A stretch of 64,000 nt of DNA. It comes from Flaccisagitta enflata. Taxonomy: Eukaryota > Chaetognatha > Sagittoidea > Aphragmophora. Positions 1 through 13,440 of the stretch are shown one piece after another (the stretch's first letter is position 1; each line of letters begins with the position of its first letter). Position numbers and translations under genes: made by a program. A model generated the notes under the pieces. That model was not told the DNA's origin. It worked only from the letters and a program-made list of their open reading frames with translations, and ran no database searches. The stretch lies in assembly GCA_965153355.1 (NCBI GenBank), contig OZ231127.1, positions 3,348,001-3,412,000 of the forward strand, given 5' to 3'.

Positions 1-59
1 AGAAAATCAAAGGCAGGGGGGGGGGAAAATTAAAAGCGACTCAAGAATATACACCCCTG
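1..59. mobile_element. Right end of a second copy of the 8997-9324 element
   Basis: The window opens inside an element whose end (tcaagaatatacacccctg) and G-run/ttttgatt words match the element at 8997-9324. The left end is outside the window. Confidence 0.65.
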
Positions 60-427
60 CAAAAAAAGAGAAAAAGAGTGCACATTAGCAAGCATGAGCA
101 AGTAGGAGCAAGCATGCTGAAGTCGCTGATTTTAGCGGGTTTAGCCTACATTCCTCTTTTGTCTACTCTCCCTCATGGAAAGTTGGTGTCTTGAAACTCT
201 GTATGTTTGATATTGAGCCCTGAACAAACCACAAGAATAAATGAGCAGACACGAGCAAGCATGAGCTTGGATGCTAAAGTCGCTGATTTTAACATGGTCA
301 GCTCAAATGTTAGAATTGCTGTATGCAGGGTGTAGGGATGGTGTTCCCATCCATATTGTCCTTTGGTGCTTCCAATAAATCTCATTTTCTCTTTCTCACC
401 AATCTAACCAACGCGACATTTTCAAAA

Positions 428-505
428 ACAACAAGGCTGGATACATGGCTACCTTAGTCGCGTGCGGGCGGGCAGGGGCATTGACCGACAAGGTCACTAG
501 TGTGA
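428..505 (-). mobile_element. Truncated hairpin repeat, subfamily A
   Basis: Only the end is present: aacaaggctggatacatggc then agtcgcgtgcgggcgggcag. Confidence 0.65.
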
Positions 506-925
506 TCGATGAAACATTGGCGGGATGAGAATGAGGAGCAAAATCACAAGTCAGATGATGAAACATTGGAACCTGCAGCACCAATGTCAACCTCAAAGGC
601 TTACAATCGAGTTTGTGACCTTAATTTTACTTCACTAAGCTTAAAATGCGCAACAGGAGGACTCTCTACATCTTGTCAATCAATATTTGCAGATGACTCG
701 TCGAGTTGCCCACCCAAGCTTGTTTCCTTCATTCCATTCAATACTTTTACCTCCTATTAAGGTACAGTGTGATCTCTAGCATTGCTTAAGTGTATTTCCA
801 TTATTATGACTGTTAGCTATGCTTTATTGCTCGTCATTACTATAAAGTCATGTCATTGCTAATATCACATTGATAATAAACATAAATCACAAAGTTTAAC
901 ATTGTTTGGAATCCCACTAAAAACT

Positions 926-1126
926 TTTTAGTCGCGTGCTACGCGACTCTACATCCCACTATGTTGGTCTGTCAGTTTGTCGGTCCGTCCGTCCATCACA
1001 TTTTACTTTTTTTGGGTTTTTGGGATTTTTTGCTTCACTGCTCCTGCCCAAATGATCTGGTGACTTCAATTACGGCCCCTGCCCACCCGCATGCGACTGG
1101 GGTAGCCGTGTATCCGGCCTTGTTTC
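926..1126 (+). mobile_element. Helentron-like hairpin repeat, subfamily A
   Basis: It starts TTTTTAGTCGCGTGC with the adjacent hairpin arm GCGACT, then a GTCN-rich core, ctcctgcccaaatgatctgg, and the distal complement GCATGCGACTGG, and ends gccgtgtatccggccttgtt. Confidence 0.8.
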
Positions 1127-1181
1127 TTTTAATCTTGATTATTTTCTTTTTAAGTATACAGGCTCAGTACATCAATGATTG

Positions 1182-1423
1182 TTTTTAGTCGCGTGCATGC
1201 GACTCTATCACCCGCGCTGTCCATTGGTTGGTCTGTCAGTTGGTCCGTCTATCGGTCACACTTAGCTTTCATTAGCTTATTTTGACGTTTTAAGTTTTTT
1301 AAAGTCATTCTATGTCATTTAAAGACAATTTACATTTGGTTTTTTGGTCTTTTAAGTTTTTTGGTCTTTTAGTCTTTTGGGCTTTTGGTCTTTTGGTCTT
1401 AACAACCGCACACATGCCTTGTT
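1182..1423 (+). mobile_element. Helentron-like hairpin repeat, subfamily B
   Basis: It starts like subfamily A (tttttagtcgcgtgcatgcg) but continues into ttggtcttttagtcttttgg tandem words and ends ttaacaaccgcacacatgcc then ttgtt. A reverse copy lies at 3748-4015. Confidence 0.65.
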
Positions 1424-1564
1424 AAAACTTAAGCTAGAAAATGAAATGGTAGAAAATATAGAATTCGATTTAACAACACTCGGATTTAAGGTCCAAAATA
1501 CCCTGGTCCCCTCAAGGACATTATATCGAGTTCCCACTGTATTTACTTTTCTATCACCATATTG

Positions 1565-2240
1565 AATTCAGCATGTAAAGTGCATGTGGAGGAACAGAAT
1601 ATGGAATTTTGGCGTAAAACCTGTTAAAATCAGTGACTTTGGCATGCAAGCTTATGCTTGCTCATGTCTGCTCATTCATTCTTGTGGCCGGATATCTAAG
1701 GGCTCAATATCCAACATATAAGGTCTCATGACATTGCCTTTCTATGAGGCCGAGCAGAAAAGGAGAAATGTTCGCTAAACCCGCTAAAACCAGCGACTTT
1801 AGCATGCTTGCTCATGCTTGCTCATATTTGCTCATGCATGCTCACTTACTCTTTTTTGTCACCATATAGATTCTCATGATGTGTGATGAGCATGTGGAGG
1901 ACCAAAATAGGAAATTCTGCATGTAAACCCGCTAAAACCAGCCAATTTAGCATGCTTGCTCATGCTTGCTCATATTTGCTCATGCGTGCTTGCTTACTCT
2001 TTTTTGTCACCATATAGAGTCTCATGATGTTAGATACATGTGGAGGACCAAAATAGGGAATTTGCACTAAACCCGCTAAAACAGCGACTTTATGCTCATG
2101 CTTGCTCATATTTGCTCATGCATGCTCACTTACTCTTTTTTGTCACTATATAGATTCTCATGACGTTGGATAAGCATGGGGAGGATCAAAACAGGGAATT
2201 TTGCATGTAAACCTGTTAGAATCAGCGGATTTAGCATGGT
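1565..2240. repeat. Tandem array, ~145-bp unit
   Basis: The word cccgctaaaac recurs at 1780, 1928 and 2072 (spacing 148 and 144), with a diverged form at 2210. Each unit holds catgcttgctcatgcttgct and cttttttgtcaccatataga. Related inverted words occur at 85-300. Confidence 0.7.
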
Positions 2241-2919
2241 CATTTAGAAAAGTGACCCCGCCCCCGTTAAAATCAGCGGATTTAACGTAAAAAATTTTTT
2301 ACCCCAATTTGGGGCCCCTTAGGGGCGGGGAGTATCCTTTATTAATGTATCACCAATGTCAGCCCCCTAGGGACCCTTAATGGCCAGAAAATGAAGAAAA
2401 TTGAAAATGACATATTTTGAGAAAAATGGACATCTAGTTTTTTTACTATATAAACTATGAAAAAATCCTGTTAAAACTGCTGGAATCAGCAAGTTTGAGA
2501 GTGGCCCCGCCAAATCCAACAGGTTTGACGCTCTCCAGCTGGACTGACGGAATGTCAGGCTAACAGAAAGACCCTGACACACATATAAACTGACAAAAAG
2601 ACTAAAAGACAGAACCAGGAATGAAAACATGAACGCATCATTAACTCTCTTTAGTGGAAGCTCTATTATTGTAACGCGTTGTTTCAAATTAGCAAGAGAG
2701 AAAAAAGGCGGCTTATCATAGAAGAATGTGAGACTCGACAAAAAATGTGTGTGTAAAATCCAATGAATTCTTTGATTAGTCACGCTATATTCAACGAAGA
2801 GATGCCTCTCCCACGCAATAGTATGGTATGGTAACAAGAAATGATTTAATTGCTGACAAGTGCCCCGCTCGTGAGAGAGAACAGGTATTTATTGGCAAGC
2901 AAAAGGACGATCTGGACGG

Positions 2920-2967
<48 letters not shown>

Positions 2968-3450
2968 CCTGTGTATCTCTCCGCCACTGTGGGGATTGGG
3001 GATTAGTGGTCGACCTGGGTGGGCTACAGTCCGTTCACCGCTAACAAAGAGTTTAGTCTCATTTTGGCCCAAAATATTTGACCGATATTGCCGATTCACC
3101 GCTAAAGGCGTGCCCGTCATCTAGGGGCAATTTAGCATTACAAAAGGCCAAAAAAATTTGGGACCGCAGCTAGTTGTCCATTAAGGGCGGGTAACCGTTA
3201 ACGGCGTTGTCAAGGAAGCGGGGTTCCACTGTATATGCAGTTTCATGAGAGATCTTATAGTTATTTCTATGTTGGCATGCGCTCTAGTAAAGCTCAACTG
3301 TAATCGGAAAAAATCAGGATTTTTTTACCAGGCTCTCTGTTTTTCTGCCGGGCTCCTTGAAATTGTAAGGAGAGAGCCCGAAATGCTCTGACAAAAAAAT
3401 TACTAAGAAAAGGCCTGTGCATATTAGCCGTCCAAACTAAATTGAAATGT

Positions 3451-3660
3451 AACAAGGCCGGATACACGGCTAACCCAGTTGCGTGCGGGTGGGCAGGAGC
3501 AGTGCTGGAGAAGGTCGCTAGGGCATCTGGGCAGGAGCCGTATGCACAAAAAGCTAAAAAACGCTGAAAAAGTCAAAAGGGGACCGACCAACCAACCGAC
3601 CAACCAACCAACGGACCGACATAGCAAGGTGTAGAGTTGTGTAGCACGCGACTAAAAAAA
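3451..3660 (-). mobile_element. Helentron-like hairpin repeat, subfamily A (reverse)
   Basis: Starts aacaaggccggatacacggc, with a (ccaa/ccga)n core, and ends tgtgtagcacgcgactaaaa. Confidence 0.75.
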
Positions 3661-3747
3661 CAGTTGTATGTTATCTATCCCTACTCTTTCCAGATATATC
3701 CTAAAGTTTTGGCAGTTATTAGAATAGTACAATTACAAAATACACTT

Positions 3748-4015
3748 AACAGGCCAACACCTTACAGTTGCATGTGGTTGTTAAGACCATAAGACCAAAA
3801 GACTAAAAGACCAAAAAACCAAAAAACCAAAAAACCAAAAAACTAAAAAAAGACTAAATGTAAATTTCTTGGAATAACATAAAATCACCTTAAATTACTT
3901 AAATGACTCAAAATGACGTAAAACAACAAAAAAACCTAAGTGAGACCGACGGACGGACCGACTGACCAACAGACGGACAGAGCGAGTCAGAGAGTTGCGT
4001 GCACGCGACTAAAAA
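3748..4015 (-). mobile_element. Helentron-like hairpin repeat, subfamily B (reverse)
   Basis: Reverse of 1182-1423: aacaggccaacacc, then gaccaaaagactaaaagacc words, ending gttgcgtgcacgcgactaaa. Confidence 0.65.
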
Positions 4016-4079
4016 CTGCTTGATTTTTGCATAAAAAATGATTTTTTCAAAAATCTTTTCTTCAAAAAATTTAGTCTGA

Positions 4080-6020
4080 TGTTGTTTTGGGTAGCCAAGA
4101 CATCCAAGATGATAGCTTTTGGGGTCCCCGGAAACATTTTTTTTTTGGGGGGGGGCTTTCTAGAGGGGGGCACCACACCCTTGCCCACCCATAGTTTTTA
4201 CCAAACGGAAATGCGCGTAGTCGGGAAAAAAGTCGAAGTCAGTCTTCAACCTTTTGACTTATTTGAGAGAAACAGGGTTTTCATTTTCTTATGCGGAAGT
4301 TGGGCATCTCCACCAACCGAATGTGGCCTCCAATAAAATTGATAGGGTAAGTAAATTTAATACAGGGTGTTTCACGCGTTTTGAGGTTTAAAGAATCGAT
4401 ATAGCTTTTCTCCTAGAAAAGCTAATCCAAATCTGAAAAAGGTCTGAGTAGATCTTGAAGTGCAGTTTTTCTATGTCACCAATTTTTTATACCTGCGCTT
4501 TCAAATATGCCCACTATGTAAGTTTGAAAAAAACAACCATATCCAGCCTGCATCTTTAATCTGGATAACTATGGCCAAAAAAAAAGCCAACTACTTGTTT
4601 GTTAGTGTTTCACATCCAAGCAATAAGAAAAACATAGCAAAATCCATGACCATTTTGAAGCTCTGCAAAAGATTTTTCTAATGAGACCTTGCTGGTTGTC
4701 ATATCTCTATCCGTTTAGAAATGGAAGAAGAATGAAGACAGGTGGTCAAGAATTTGGAAAGTCAGTACCACCTGATTTTCATGGGCTATCTTTATTGTAA
4801 CATAGGAATTTAACAAATTGAGTTAGAAATTGGTTCTTGGCTCCATTTTATAGAAATTTCATAGCTCTTTAATTTGCTGATGGATATGGAGTAGCTAAGA
4901 CAATCCTGAGTTACGTAATTGACAAGAAAATGAAAAATTTCTTGATAGAAAAAAATTGAAATGAGCATTTTTTTCAATGTGTGATTTTTTTCTTCAATAT
5001 TTTGCCATTTCTAAATGAATGAAGCAACGTCGTGTTTTGAAAAATTTTTGCAGAGCTTTTAAACAGTCATGAATTTTCTGTAGTTCAGGCCAATAGTTGA
5101 CCAGAAACGAGTAAAAGAAGTTGTCCATTTTTTTCTTTACCATGATTAGTTAACTGGATAAAGTTGTTTACTTTAAACTCCCGTAGCTCCCAAGGTAAAA
5201 AGCGCAAATACAAAAAATTGGTGACATAAAAAAACTGCACTTCAAGATCTATTCAGACCTTTTTTCAGAATTGGAATAGCTTTTCAAGGAGAAAAGTTAT
5301 GTCGATTCTTTAAACCTCAAAACGCGTGAAACACCCTGTAATTCTCTTTCATATGGCGCCAAGCAGAATGCTCTATGACAAATATTTTTTGCGCTATAAT
5401 TTTTTAAAGATTTATTTGCAAAAAATTCGAATGAAATCTGTTTATATTTTTTATGATTTTGTGTAGGATCAATAAAGGAGTGTACTTATGTTTACTTGAG
5501 CATGCAAATACAAAAAAACATGTTTATGAGCACAGCTGCTCATCTGTCAGGGCGTTTTTGAGCATTTTAGCTCATTTAGCTCACTTAGCTCAGTCTTTTC
5601 CTTCTGATTTCAAATATGATAAATAAATAAATATTTTCATACTTGATTAAGCAAGCAAATGAAAAAAACATGTTAGTGAGCAGAGCTGCTCATCTGTGAG
5701 GGCGTTTTTAAGTATTTTAGCTCATTTAGCTCATTTAGCTTGCTCTTTTCCTCTGATTTTAAATAGGATGAATAAATTAATGTTTTGATTTAAGAATGCA
5801 AAAACAAAAAAAAAGCATGTCATTGAGCAAAGCTGGTTGTCTGGTTGAATAATTAAGAATATTTTAGCGCGTCTAGCTCATTTTGCTTGGTCCTATTTTT
5901 CTTTAATTTTCATTTCACAAAAAAAAAAAATTCAGTGACTGAACATAAAAGCATGGTGAAAAGTGACCAATGCTTACGACGTTTTTCCTCACGGCGACAG
6001 CCGCCATTACTGGCAGCGGC
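4080..6020. repeat. Segmental duplicate I (paralogous to 10085-11370)
   Basis: It shares with 10085-11370 the words gggaaaaaagtc, gagagaaaca, ccaataaaa.tgatagggta, ggcgccaagca, gtaggatcaataaaggagtg, the gctgctcatctg / agctcatttagctca tandem units, and ctcacggcgacagccgccat. The copy here carries the palindrome at 4363-5338. Confidence 0.75.
4363..5338. mobile_element. TA-flanked palindromic element (mariner-type), 976 bp
   Basis: The ends are CAGGGTGTTTCACGCGTTTT and its reverse complement, flanked by TA. The arms stay complementary for at least 140 bp (through gtcaccaattttt). The paralogous locus at about 10232-10242 lacks the insert and is the empty site. Confidence 0.8.
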
Positions 6021-6119
6021 GTAGGACAAGGGACATCAGGGACATCAATTGATGTCCCTGCTGTCGGGACACCGAAGTTGTCGGGACACCAAAGAAGAAA
6101 AAAAAGTAAGGGAAAGGAA

Positions 6120-6700
<581 letters not shown>

Positions 6701-7171
6701 AAAGCAATCAAAATTCTGTGGTTTTCAAGCTTATGTTAGTTTTAGGCAAATAAAGAGGGATGTAGGGGAGAAAAATAAGAAAAAAAAAGAAGTGAAGATA
6801 GGTGTTTAGACACAAGCTGTGGCTGAGAGAGAAAAAAACTATTTTCTCCTATACCAGGCATAATTAGGCCCCATCCCACTTATCTAAGATCTCAAAGAAA
6901 ATGAGAGTATGGTAGTAACTACGATTTTTCACAATTTTCAAGCAAAAACTATATATTATTGTCTGTTGGGACACCAGATTTATTGTCGGACACTAGTTTG
7001 GTGGCTGATGTCCCAAGAGATCCAACTCCCCTACGCCGCTGATTACTGGTAACTAGTCATTGATGACTAACAAGGTCTCCTTCTATATTTTTCAGTTTGG
7101 GTATAGTGAGGGATATTGTTCCACCTATCACCGATACACACTCACAAACGCAGACCAGTTTAGCTGAACCA

Positions 7172-7272
7172 TCAAATATGCGCGTTTTCGCACTTTTCAA
7201 CTCGATCGTCACAGAGCGACGTACCAACGGACCAACAAAGCTCCTTTTAGAGTTGCGTGTCCGCAACTAAAA
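7172..7272 (-). mobile_element. Truncated hairpin repeat, subfamily C
   Basis: Contains tatgcgcgttttcgcacttt and ends gttgcgtgtccgcaactaaa. It lies 55 bp before the ADAMTS-spacer-like exon. Confidence 0.7.
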
Positions 7273-7326
7273 ATAATAATAAGCGTACACTGACCATCTA
7301 ACGCTTTTGCGACTATTATCTTTTAG

Positions 7327-7709
7327 CAAATCGCCGATACCAACGTCGAAAGGATGCCGTGTCGAGTCTGCCATAACGCCGACGATAACAAACCGCGCGA
7401 AGAATGCCAGTCCATCGAAAAGGAGTTTACCCGACGACGTCTAAGCGTGGGTTACCATTGTATGGTCGTAATTCCCAGTGGCGCCTGCGAAGTGACCATC
7501 GCACAGAAGAAACGAAGCAACAACGTCCTCGCTCTTCGGTCCTACAGTCTTTTTTTCAATTCCCACTGGATCGTCATGAAGTCCGGAAATTACACCTACA
7601 AAGACAACGCATTTTCCTACTTAAGCCCAGATCGGCAAAACCTGAACGCTACAGAGGAGATCAAATTCACCACGCAACTTTCGCAAGTCATCGAAGCCTG
7701 TTTGATGAG
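7327..7709 (+). CDS. Exon: ADAMTS-like Cys-rich end plus spacer domain (gene 1, internal exon)
   Basis: This exon encodes 127 codons plus 2 nt and opens in phase 0 after a TTTTAG acceptor. It reads QIADTNVERMPC, then a Cys-containing stretch (CRVCHNADDNKPREEC), then RRLSVGYHCMVVIPSGAC. The last part matches the ADAMTS family signature at the start of the spacer domain (VGYH, then IPAGA, then I.I). NVLALRSY and the later FNSHWIVMKSG...FSYL follow the order of spacer beta strands. In the family this module is extracellular and binds matrix or substrate. No protease or thrombospondin repeat is visible upstream, so those exons lie left of the window or do not exist. The donor is ATGAG|gtcagg; the two leftover bases plus T of the next exon make Ser. 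Spacer identity is inferred from motif order. An alternative donor at CGCAA|gtcatc is weaker. Confidence 0.7.
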
Positions 7710-7912
7710 GTCAGGATCTTAATGGTCATTACCGAATCCTTAGTTTAGTCTCTTGACTCAATAGTCAATATGTGTGTGGATGTGTGTGTTTATGTGTGTG
7801 TGTGTACTACCTAGGAAAAAACTCTATGTTCACCTATAAACAGTTATAACTATACTTCTAGAAGGTATAGGTGGGGAAAATTTGTGTGATTTGTAGATGA
7901 CATCTCTCTTCT

Positions 7913-8072
7913 AACAAGGCCGGATACGTATTTGAGGTCACTTGATCATTTAAGCAGGAGCAGTGAGGCCCATAACCGCAAAAACCCCGAATAAGTAAAG
8001 TGTGACGGACGGACCGACGGACGGACGGACCGACAAAGCGGGGTGAAGAGTCGCGTAGCACGCGACTAAAAA
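7913..8072 (-). mobile_element. Helentron-like hairpin repeat, subfamily A, internally deleted (reverse)
   Basis: Starts aacaaggccggatacg, then jumps to tatttgaggtcacttgatca, so the distal pairing block is deleted. Ends gtcgcgtagcacgcgactaa. Confidence 0.75.
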
Positions 8073-8079
8073 TGGCGAA

Positions 8080-8990
8080 AAAGATCGTTGAGGCTGGTGT
8101 CACGTTAAGGGGAGCGTAGACAGGGTGAAATTCGTCAATTTTAATTGTTTTAGAATTGAACAAAACTGTACATTACTACGTAGCTTACCTATCATTGTAT
8201 ATGGATCCATACTTGGATTTTCTTATTCAAGCTCATTTTGTATACAAATAAGGCCTAAAAAGATATTATTATCAATTTTTTCACTAATATATTTAGCTAA
8301 ATACAATAAGGCAATCAGTTTAAGAACAAAATTTTTGATGATAACATTCAAGCAATCATGTGTGATCATGTTTACAAGATTTTTTTCAAGAAATTTGAGT
8401 TTTTTGAAAAAATCTCTATAAGCACCATTTTTTGCTGGGCGGGCTGTTGGAGGAGAATTTTTCCCACCAAGCTCGTTTTGATACCAGTGACAAGGTACCT
8501 TTTAAGGAAGCTTCATGCAAAATTTCAACCAGATCGGACAATTTTTTTGTAAATTATGCCATTTTTTTATTTTTTCATCTGGTAGGCTGGTTGGTTTGGT
8601 TGGACTACTTGACATTTTTTTAGTCACATCACAAATAAGATGAAGGACTGGGTATCAAACTGGGTATCAAACTGGGTATCAAACATGCAAAATTTCATTG
8701 GGCTAGCTCAATTAGTTGGTGAGATATGCCAATATGAATTTAAAGAAATTTACTAAATCAAAGCACCAAAACATCCGCGCATTTCTGTTAGAAGTGCTGT
8801 GTGGAAACAAAATTAACTATGAGACTTGGTCGGCGAGCGTTACAATTCATCGCTTATTTTGGTAGTGACCAACTTTAGAATTTCACTGTGACCAATCAAA
8901 TTGGAGTTAAGACTTGAAACTTTAGAGGCATGTACAGAATTTCAACCTCTTTCACATCATGTAGATAAATTCAGCGTTAAGCATATTACT
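8080..8990. other. Intronic stretch without recognisable gene
   Basis: AT-rich DNA with a short triplet of gggtatcaaact words at 8650-8682; no coding signal. The stretch 9335-10080 is similar. Both lie in the intron between the exons at 7327 and 12490. Confidence 0.6.
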
Positions 8991-8996
8991 ATGCTG

Positions 8997-9324
8997 CAGG
9001 GGTGTATATAGTTGAGCGGCTTTTGATTTTATTCCCCCCCTGCCTTTTATTTTCTTCCCCGCGACGCGCGCACATTGCATTATAAAATCTTTGATTTTCT
9101 TCCCCTCAAAGCTATAAAACAGTATATTTTAGGTTTAAATAGTGTTAAATTGTGTTGTAGTATTTGTATTTTACCTTTTAGTACCACCAAAAGTGTTAAA
9201 ACTTCAAAAATCTTCTTTTTTCTTTTCTTCAAGCTTTTGATTTTCTTCCCCATCTCCAAACCCTTTGATTTTATTCCCCCCCCCCACCGGGGGGGGAGGG
9301 AATGCTCAACTTTATACACCCCTG
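8997..9324. mobile_element. hAT-type non-autonomous element with 8-bp target duplication
   Basis: The terminal inverted repeats are CAGGGGTGTATATAGTTGAGC and GCTCAACTTTATACACCCCTG; the flanking direct repeat is CTATGCTG on both sides (8989-8996 and 9325-9332). It has no coding capacity. The interior is C-rich and T-rich. Confidence 0.8.
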
Positions 9325-10084
9325 CTATGCTGTGACATAGTAAGAATCATAGTGTGACATAAGTGTGACAGCTACAATATGGAGCACCTCTGAATTGTAA
9401 CGCTTCAAAGAAATGTTGATTTCTCACCAATGGAATGGAAAAAATCTTTGAAAATTGGAGGAAATGTCATTCAGCTAGTTGTTAATGCAATGGAAAAAAT
9501 TGCTTAATGTATGAGTGATGATAGGCTAACAAAAAGATTTGTCAACTTACCTCATTTTTAGCAAAAAAAGACTGAAAAATGAAGTGGGGGAGTACTATGT
9601 TTCAAAGCTATTTTTTGTCATCTTACAGTTGAAATATTGAGTTCAAACTTTCCACACCTATCAATGGATTAATAGTGATTGCTTACAAGCTTTGGGATGA
9701 CCCTGCTTGATATTTTTTGATTAGTTAAACTTGCAGGGACAGAATCGGGACAGGCCAAAATAGGCCCTTCTACCCCTGTTTTGGATCCCATATGGGCAGT
9801 CGATGTGGCAAAAATTAGTTTGGTATGGCGCACCAGATAGTTAGGTAAGTCACGTAATCTTATGCAATTCAACAGCAAAAGCAATGCAACTTTTACCATG
9901 GTGGAAAGTCAGGGTTTCTCGGGCGCCCCCGGATGCTCGGAATCAACCTTGATTCAGTTTTTCAGAGCGTGATCGTCAACACACTAAATATTATATTATC
10001 TTCGTAGAATAAGCTTATCATTGTGGATTTTTTGTCCATTGACAAAAGATTGTCCAATTTAGTCCGGATATTACTTCAGATGAA

Positions 10085-11370
10085 AACCTTTTAGCCATTA
10101 TCGGGAAAAAAGTCAAAGTCAGTCTTTGACTTTTTGACATATTCGAGAGAAACATGGTTTTCATTTTCTTATGGGGAAATTGGGGATCTCATCCGGCTGA
10201 TTGAGCCCTCCAATAAAACTGATAGGGTAAGTACATTTGAAATTTCTCTTTCATTTGGCGCCAAGCAAAATGCTCTAGGACTAATATCTTTTGCGTTATG
10301 ATTTTTCAAAGATTTATTTATGAAAAATTCAAATTGATTTTTTTTCAATTTTTTTTTATTTTGTGTAGGATCAATAAAGGAGTGTGTTTAAGTTTGTTTG
10401 AGCATGCATATACAAGAAAACATATTTTTAAGCATAGCTGCTCATCCGTGAGGGTGATTTCAAGCATTTTAGCTCATTTAGCTCACTTAGTTCAATCTTT
10501 TTTTTTTATTTCAAATGCAATAAATAAGCAAAAATATTGATAAATGTTTAAGCAAGCAAATACAAGAAAGCATATCAGTGAGCAGAGCTGCTCATCTTTG
10601 AGAGTCTTTTTAAGTATTCTAGCTCATTTAGCTCATTTAGCTCATCTAGTTTGTTTTTTTCTGATTTCAAAACATAAATAAATGAATGTTTTGCTTTAAG
10701 CATGCAAACACAAGAAAGCATGTCAGTAAGCATAGCTGGTTGTCTGGTTGAGTGATTTTGAATATTTAAGCTCATATAGCTCAGTCCTATTTTTCTCTGA
10801 TTTTCAGTGCAACCAATACACACAATTGCTCTTTATTTGATCTAACAAATAAAAAGAATTGCAGTGACTAAAGACAAACGCTTAGTAAAAAGTGAACAAC
10901 GCGTACAGACGAAAGTGAAATACAAGAAGTTAACCCCCCAAAAACTGTAGCACCCCCCCAAGAGCCTCAACCGCGGAATGAAGAAAGACATGTAAGGTAG
11001 GGAATGGAAGCTTATATCAATACAATTAGCCTCATCAGAGCAATTTTGGAATTTCATTCCCCGTAAAAAATTATAGTAAAAAAACTAATAAAAAATTGCA
11101 TATTTATTATCATTCAAAAAATATTAATTTTGGCTAGGTTTTAAGCTATAATTTTTTACTGGGATTGAAATTCCAAAATCGCTCTGATGAGGCTAATTGT
11201 ATTGATATTAGCTTCCATTCTCTATCTTATATGCCTTTCTTCATTCAGCAGTTGCAGCTGTAGGGGGGGGGTGCTGCAGTTTTTGGGGAGTTAACTTCTT
11301 GTATTTCACTTTCGTCTGTATGACTTTTTGCCTCACGGCGACAGCCGCCATTACTGGTAAATCATTTTGA
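10085..11370. repeat. Segmental duplicate II (paralogous to 4080-6020)
   Basis: Same order of shared blocks as 4080-6020. This copy lacks the palindrome at 4363-5338 but carries the one at 10906-11318. No coding potential is seen in either. Confidence 0.75.
10906..11318. mobile_element. TA-flanked palindromic element (mariner-type), 413 bp
   Basis: The arms start CAGACGAAAGTGAAATACAA and remain inverted-repeat through most of the element (ttaaccccccaaaaactg; cctcatcagagcaatttt), flanked by TA. The paralogous segment at 5965-5985 (gcttacgacgtttttcctcac) shows the uninterrupted site. Confidence 0.8.
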
Positions 11371-11594
11371 AAAAAAAGGGAGCGATATCGAACTAGTGTC
11401 GGAAAAAATGTTGCACAAATGTTGAAGTGACAAGTCCTCTTAGAATCCATGTTAAAGCTCTATAAACAGTAGCTATGACAAAAGTAGGACATAAGATCAA
11501 GTAGTGGAAAAAAAGAAATCCTTCAATTTCTTGGCATGTAATGAATAAACGAACATTTTCCTCAAGTGAACGAAGACTTTTTTCCTAGGTAGTA

Positions 11595-12378
<784 letters not shown>

Positions 12379-12489
12379 GTGTGCTCCACTGTTGCCAACT
12401 AATGGGTTTCAATGCTTTCTTTGCATTTTTGAAAATCTCGATGGAAAAGATGATTGACTCCAACATGTCCATTTTTGATCTTAACCCAG

Positions 12490-13223
12490 TCAAGGCAAAA
12501 ATTACGGAGTATCCATTTCGTACGTTCTTCCGCCGCCTACCAACGAAAAACGTCAAACGGATTCGTCGAAGAAAGAAGGCGACGACGACGTCGACGACGA
12601 CGACGACGACGACGACGAAGGGGGAAAGACGGGACTTGTCAAGAATGCGGTAAAGAAAGGAATGGTGACAAAGGAAGGAAAGGCAGGAAAGGAGAGTGCG
12701 AAGCCGACCGTCGAAGCTAGAATCAAGTCTATTGCCAGAGACATCACGGAACGGAAGAGTAAATTCAACGCGCGGGAGGAGGATGAGGAGGAAGAGGATG
12801 AGGAGGAAGAGGAGGAGAGTGAGGAGGAAGAGGAAGGGGAAGATGGAGATGAGGAGCGGGCGAATGATGAAGGCGGCAGTTACATTGACCAACTGGACAA
12901 CGACAATTCGCGTCCAAATTTTCTCAACGATTTAAAGAACGTCTTGAAACTTTGGAAAGGAGATTTGTACGGGATGAAGAGAAATTTAGAGAAACGAGTC
13001 ACGAGGATCGAAGGTTGGGAGCAAAGGCTGATAACGATCGAGGGTTGGGAGCAAAGGCTGATAACGATCGAGGGTTGGGAGAAAAGGCTGAAAAAGATCG
13101 AAGGTTGGGAGAAACGGCTGAAAACGATCGAAGGTTGGGAGCAACGGCTGATAACGATCGAAGGTTGGAAAAAACGAGTCGCGAAGATCGATGGCATTCA
13201 GCATCGCGTAGAGAAGCTCGAAG
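12490..13223 (+). CDS. Exon: end of spacer domain, acidic linker and 10-residue-repeat coiled stalk (gene 1)
   Basis: The acceptor is gatcttaacccag|T. The frame is open for 734 bp and joins in phase to the exon ending at 7709. It begins QGKNYGVSISYVLPPP, which fits the last strands of an ADAMTS spacer (a QG.N.G..Y.Y.LP pattern). An Asp run (DDDVDDDDDDDDE) encoded by a GAC microsatellite follows, then a Lys-rich stretch, a Glu/Asp run, and about seven tandem copies of a 10-residue unit (IEGWEQRLIT and variants) encoded by 30-bp DNA repeats at about 13011-13190. Hydrophobic residues fall at unit positions 1, 4 and 8, as expected for a coiled oligomerisation stalk. The donor is CTCGAAG|gtaaaa, phase 1. 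The acceptor is inferred; the frame is also open a few codons further upstream, to a TAA at 12482. Confidence 0.68.
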
Positions 13224-13440
13224 GTAAAAACACCACCAACAATATAATTGACAACAACTAAAACATAATAAACAACAAAAACAACAACGATGCCAGACAA
13301 CTCTGTGGTAATTGTGGCACTTTTGGTATTTGTGGTATACAACGGGGATATAGTTAATTAACGTTCCGTTCTCGGACCTAAAATGTCGTCAAGTGCATAT
13401 ATAGAGCAATTAAGCAGGTGATTTTGTATTTCCTCCGCAG

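Noticed and set aside
9669-9899. 76-codon minus-strand frame
   Set aside because: No splice sites, no motif and no neighbours; treated as chance in intronic DNA.
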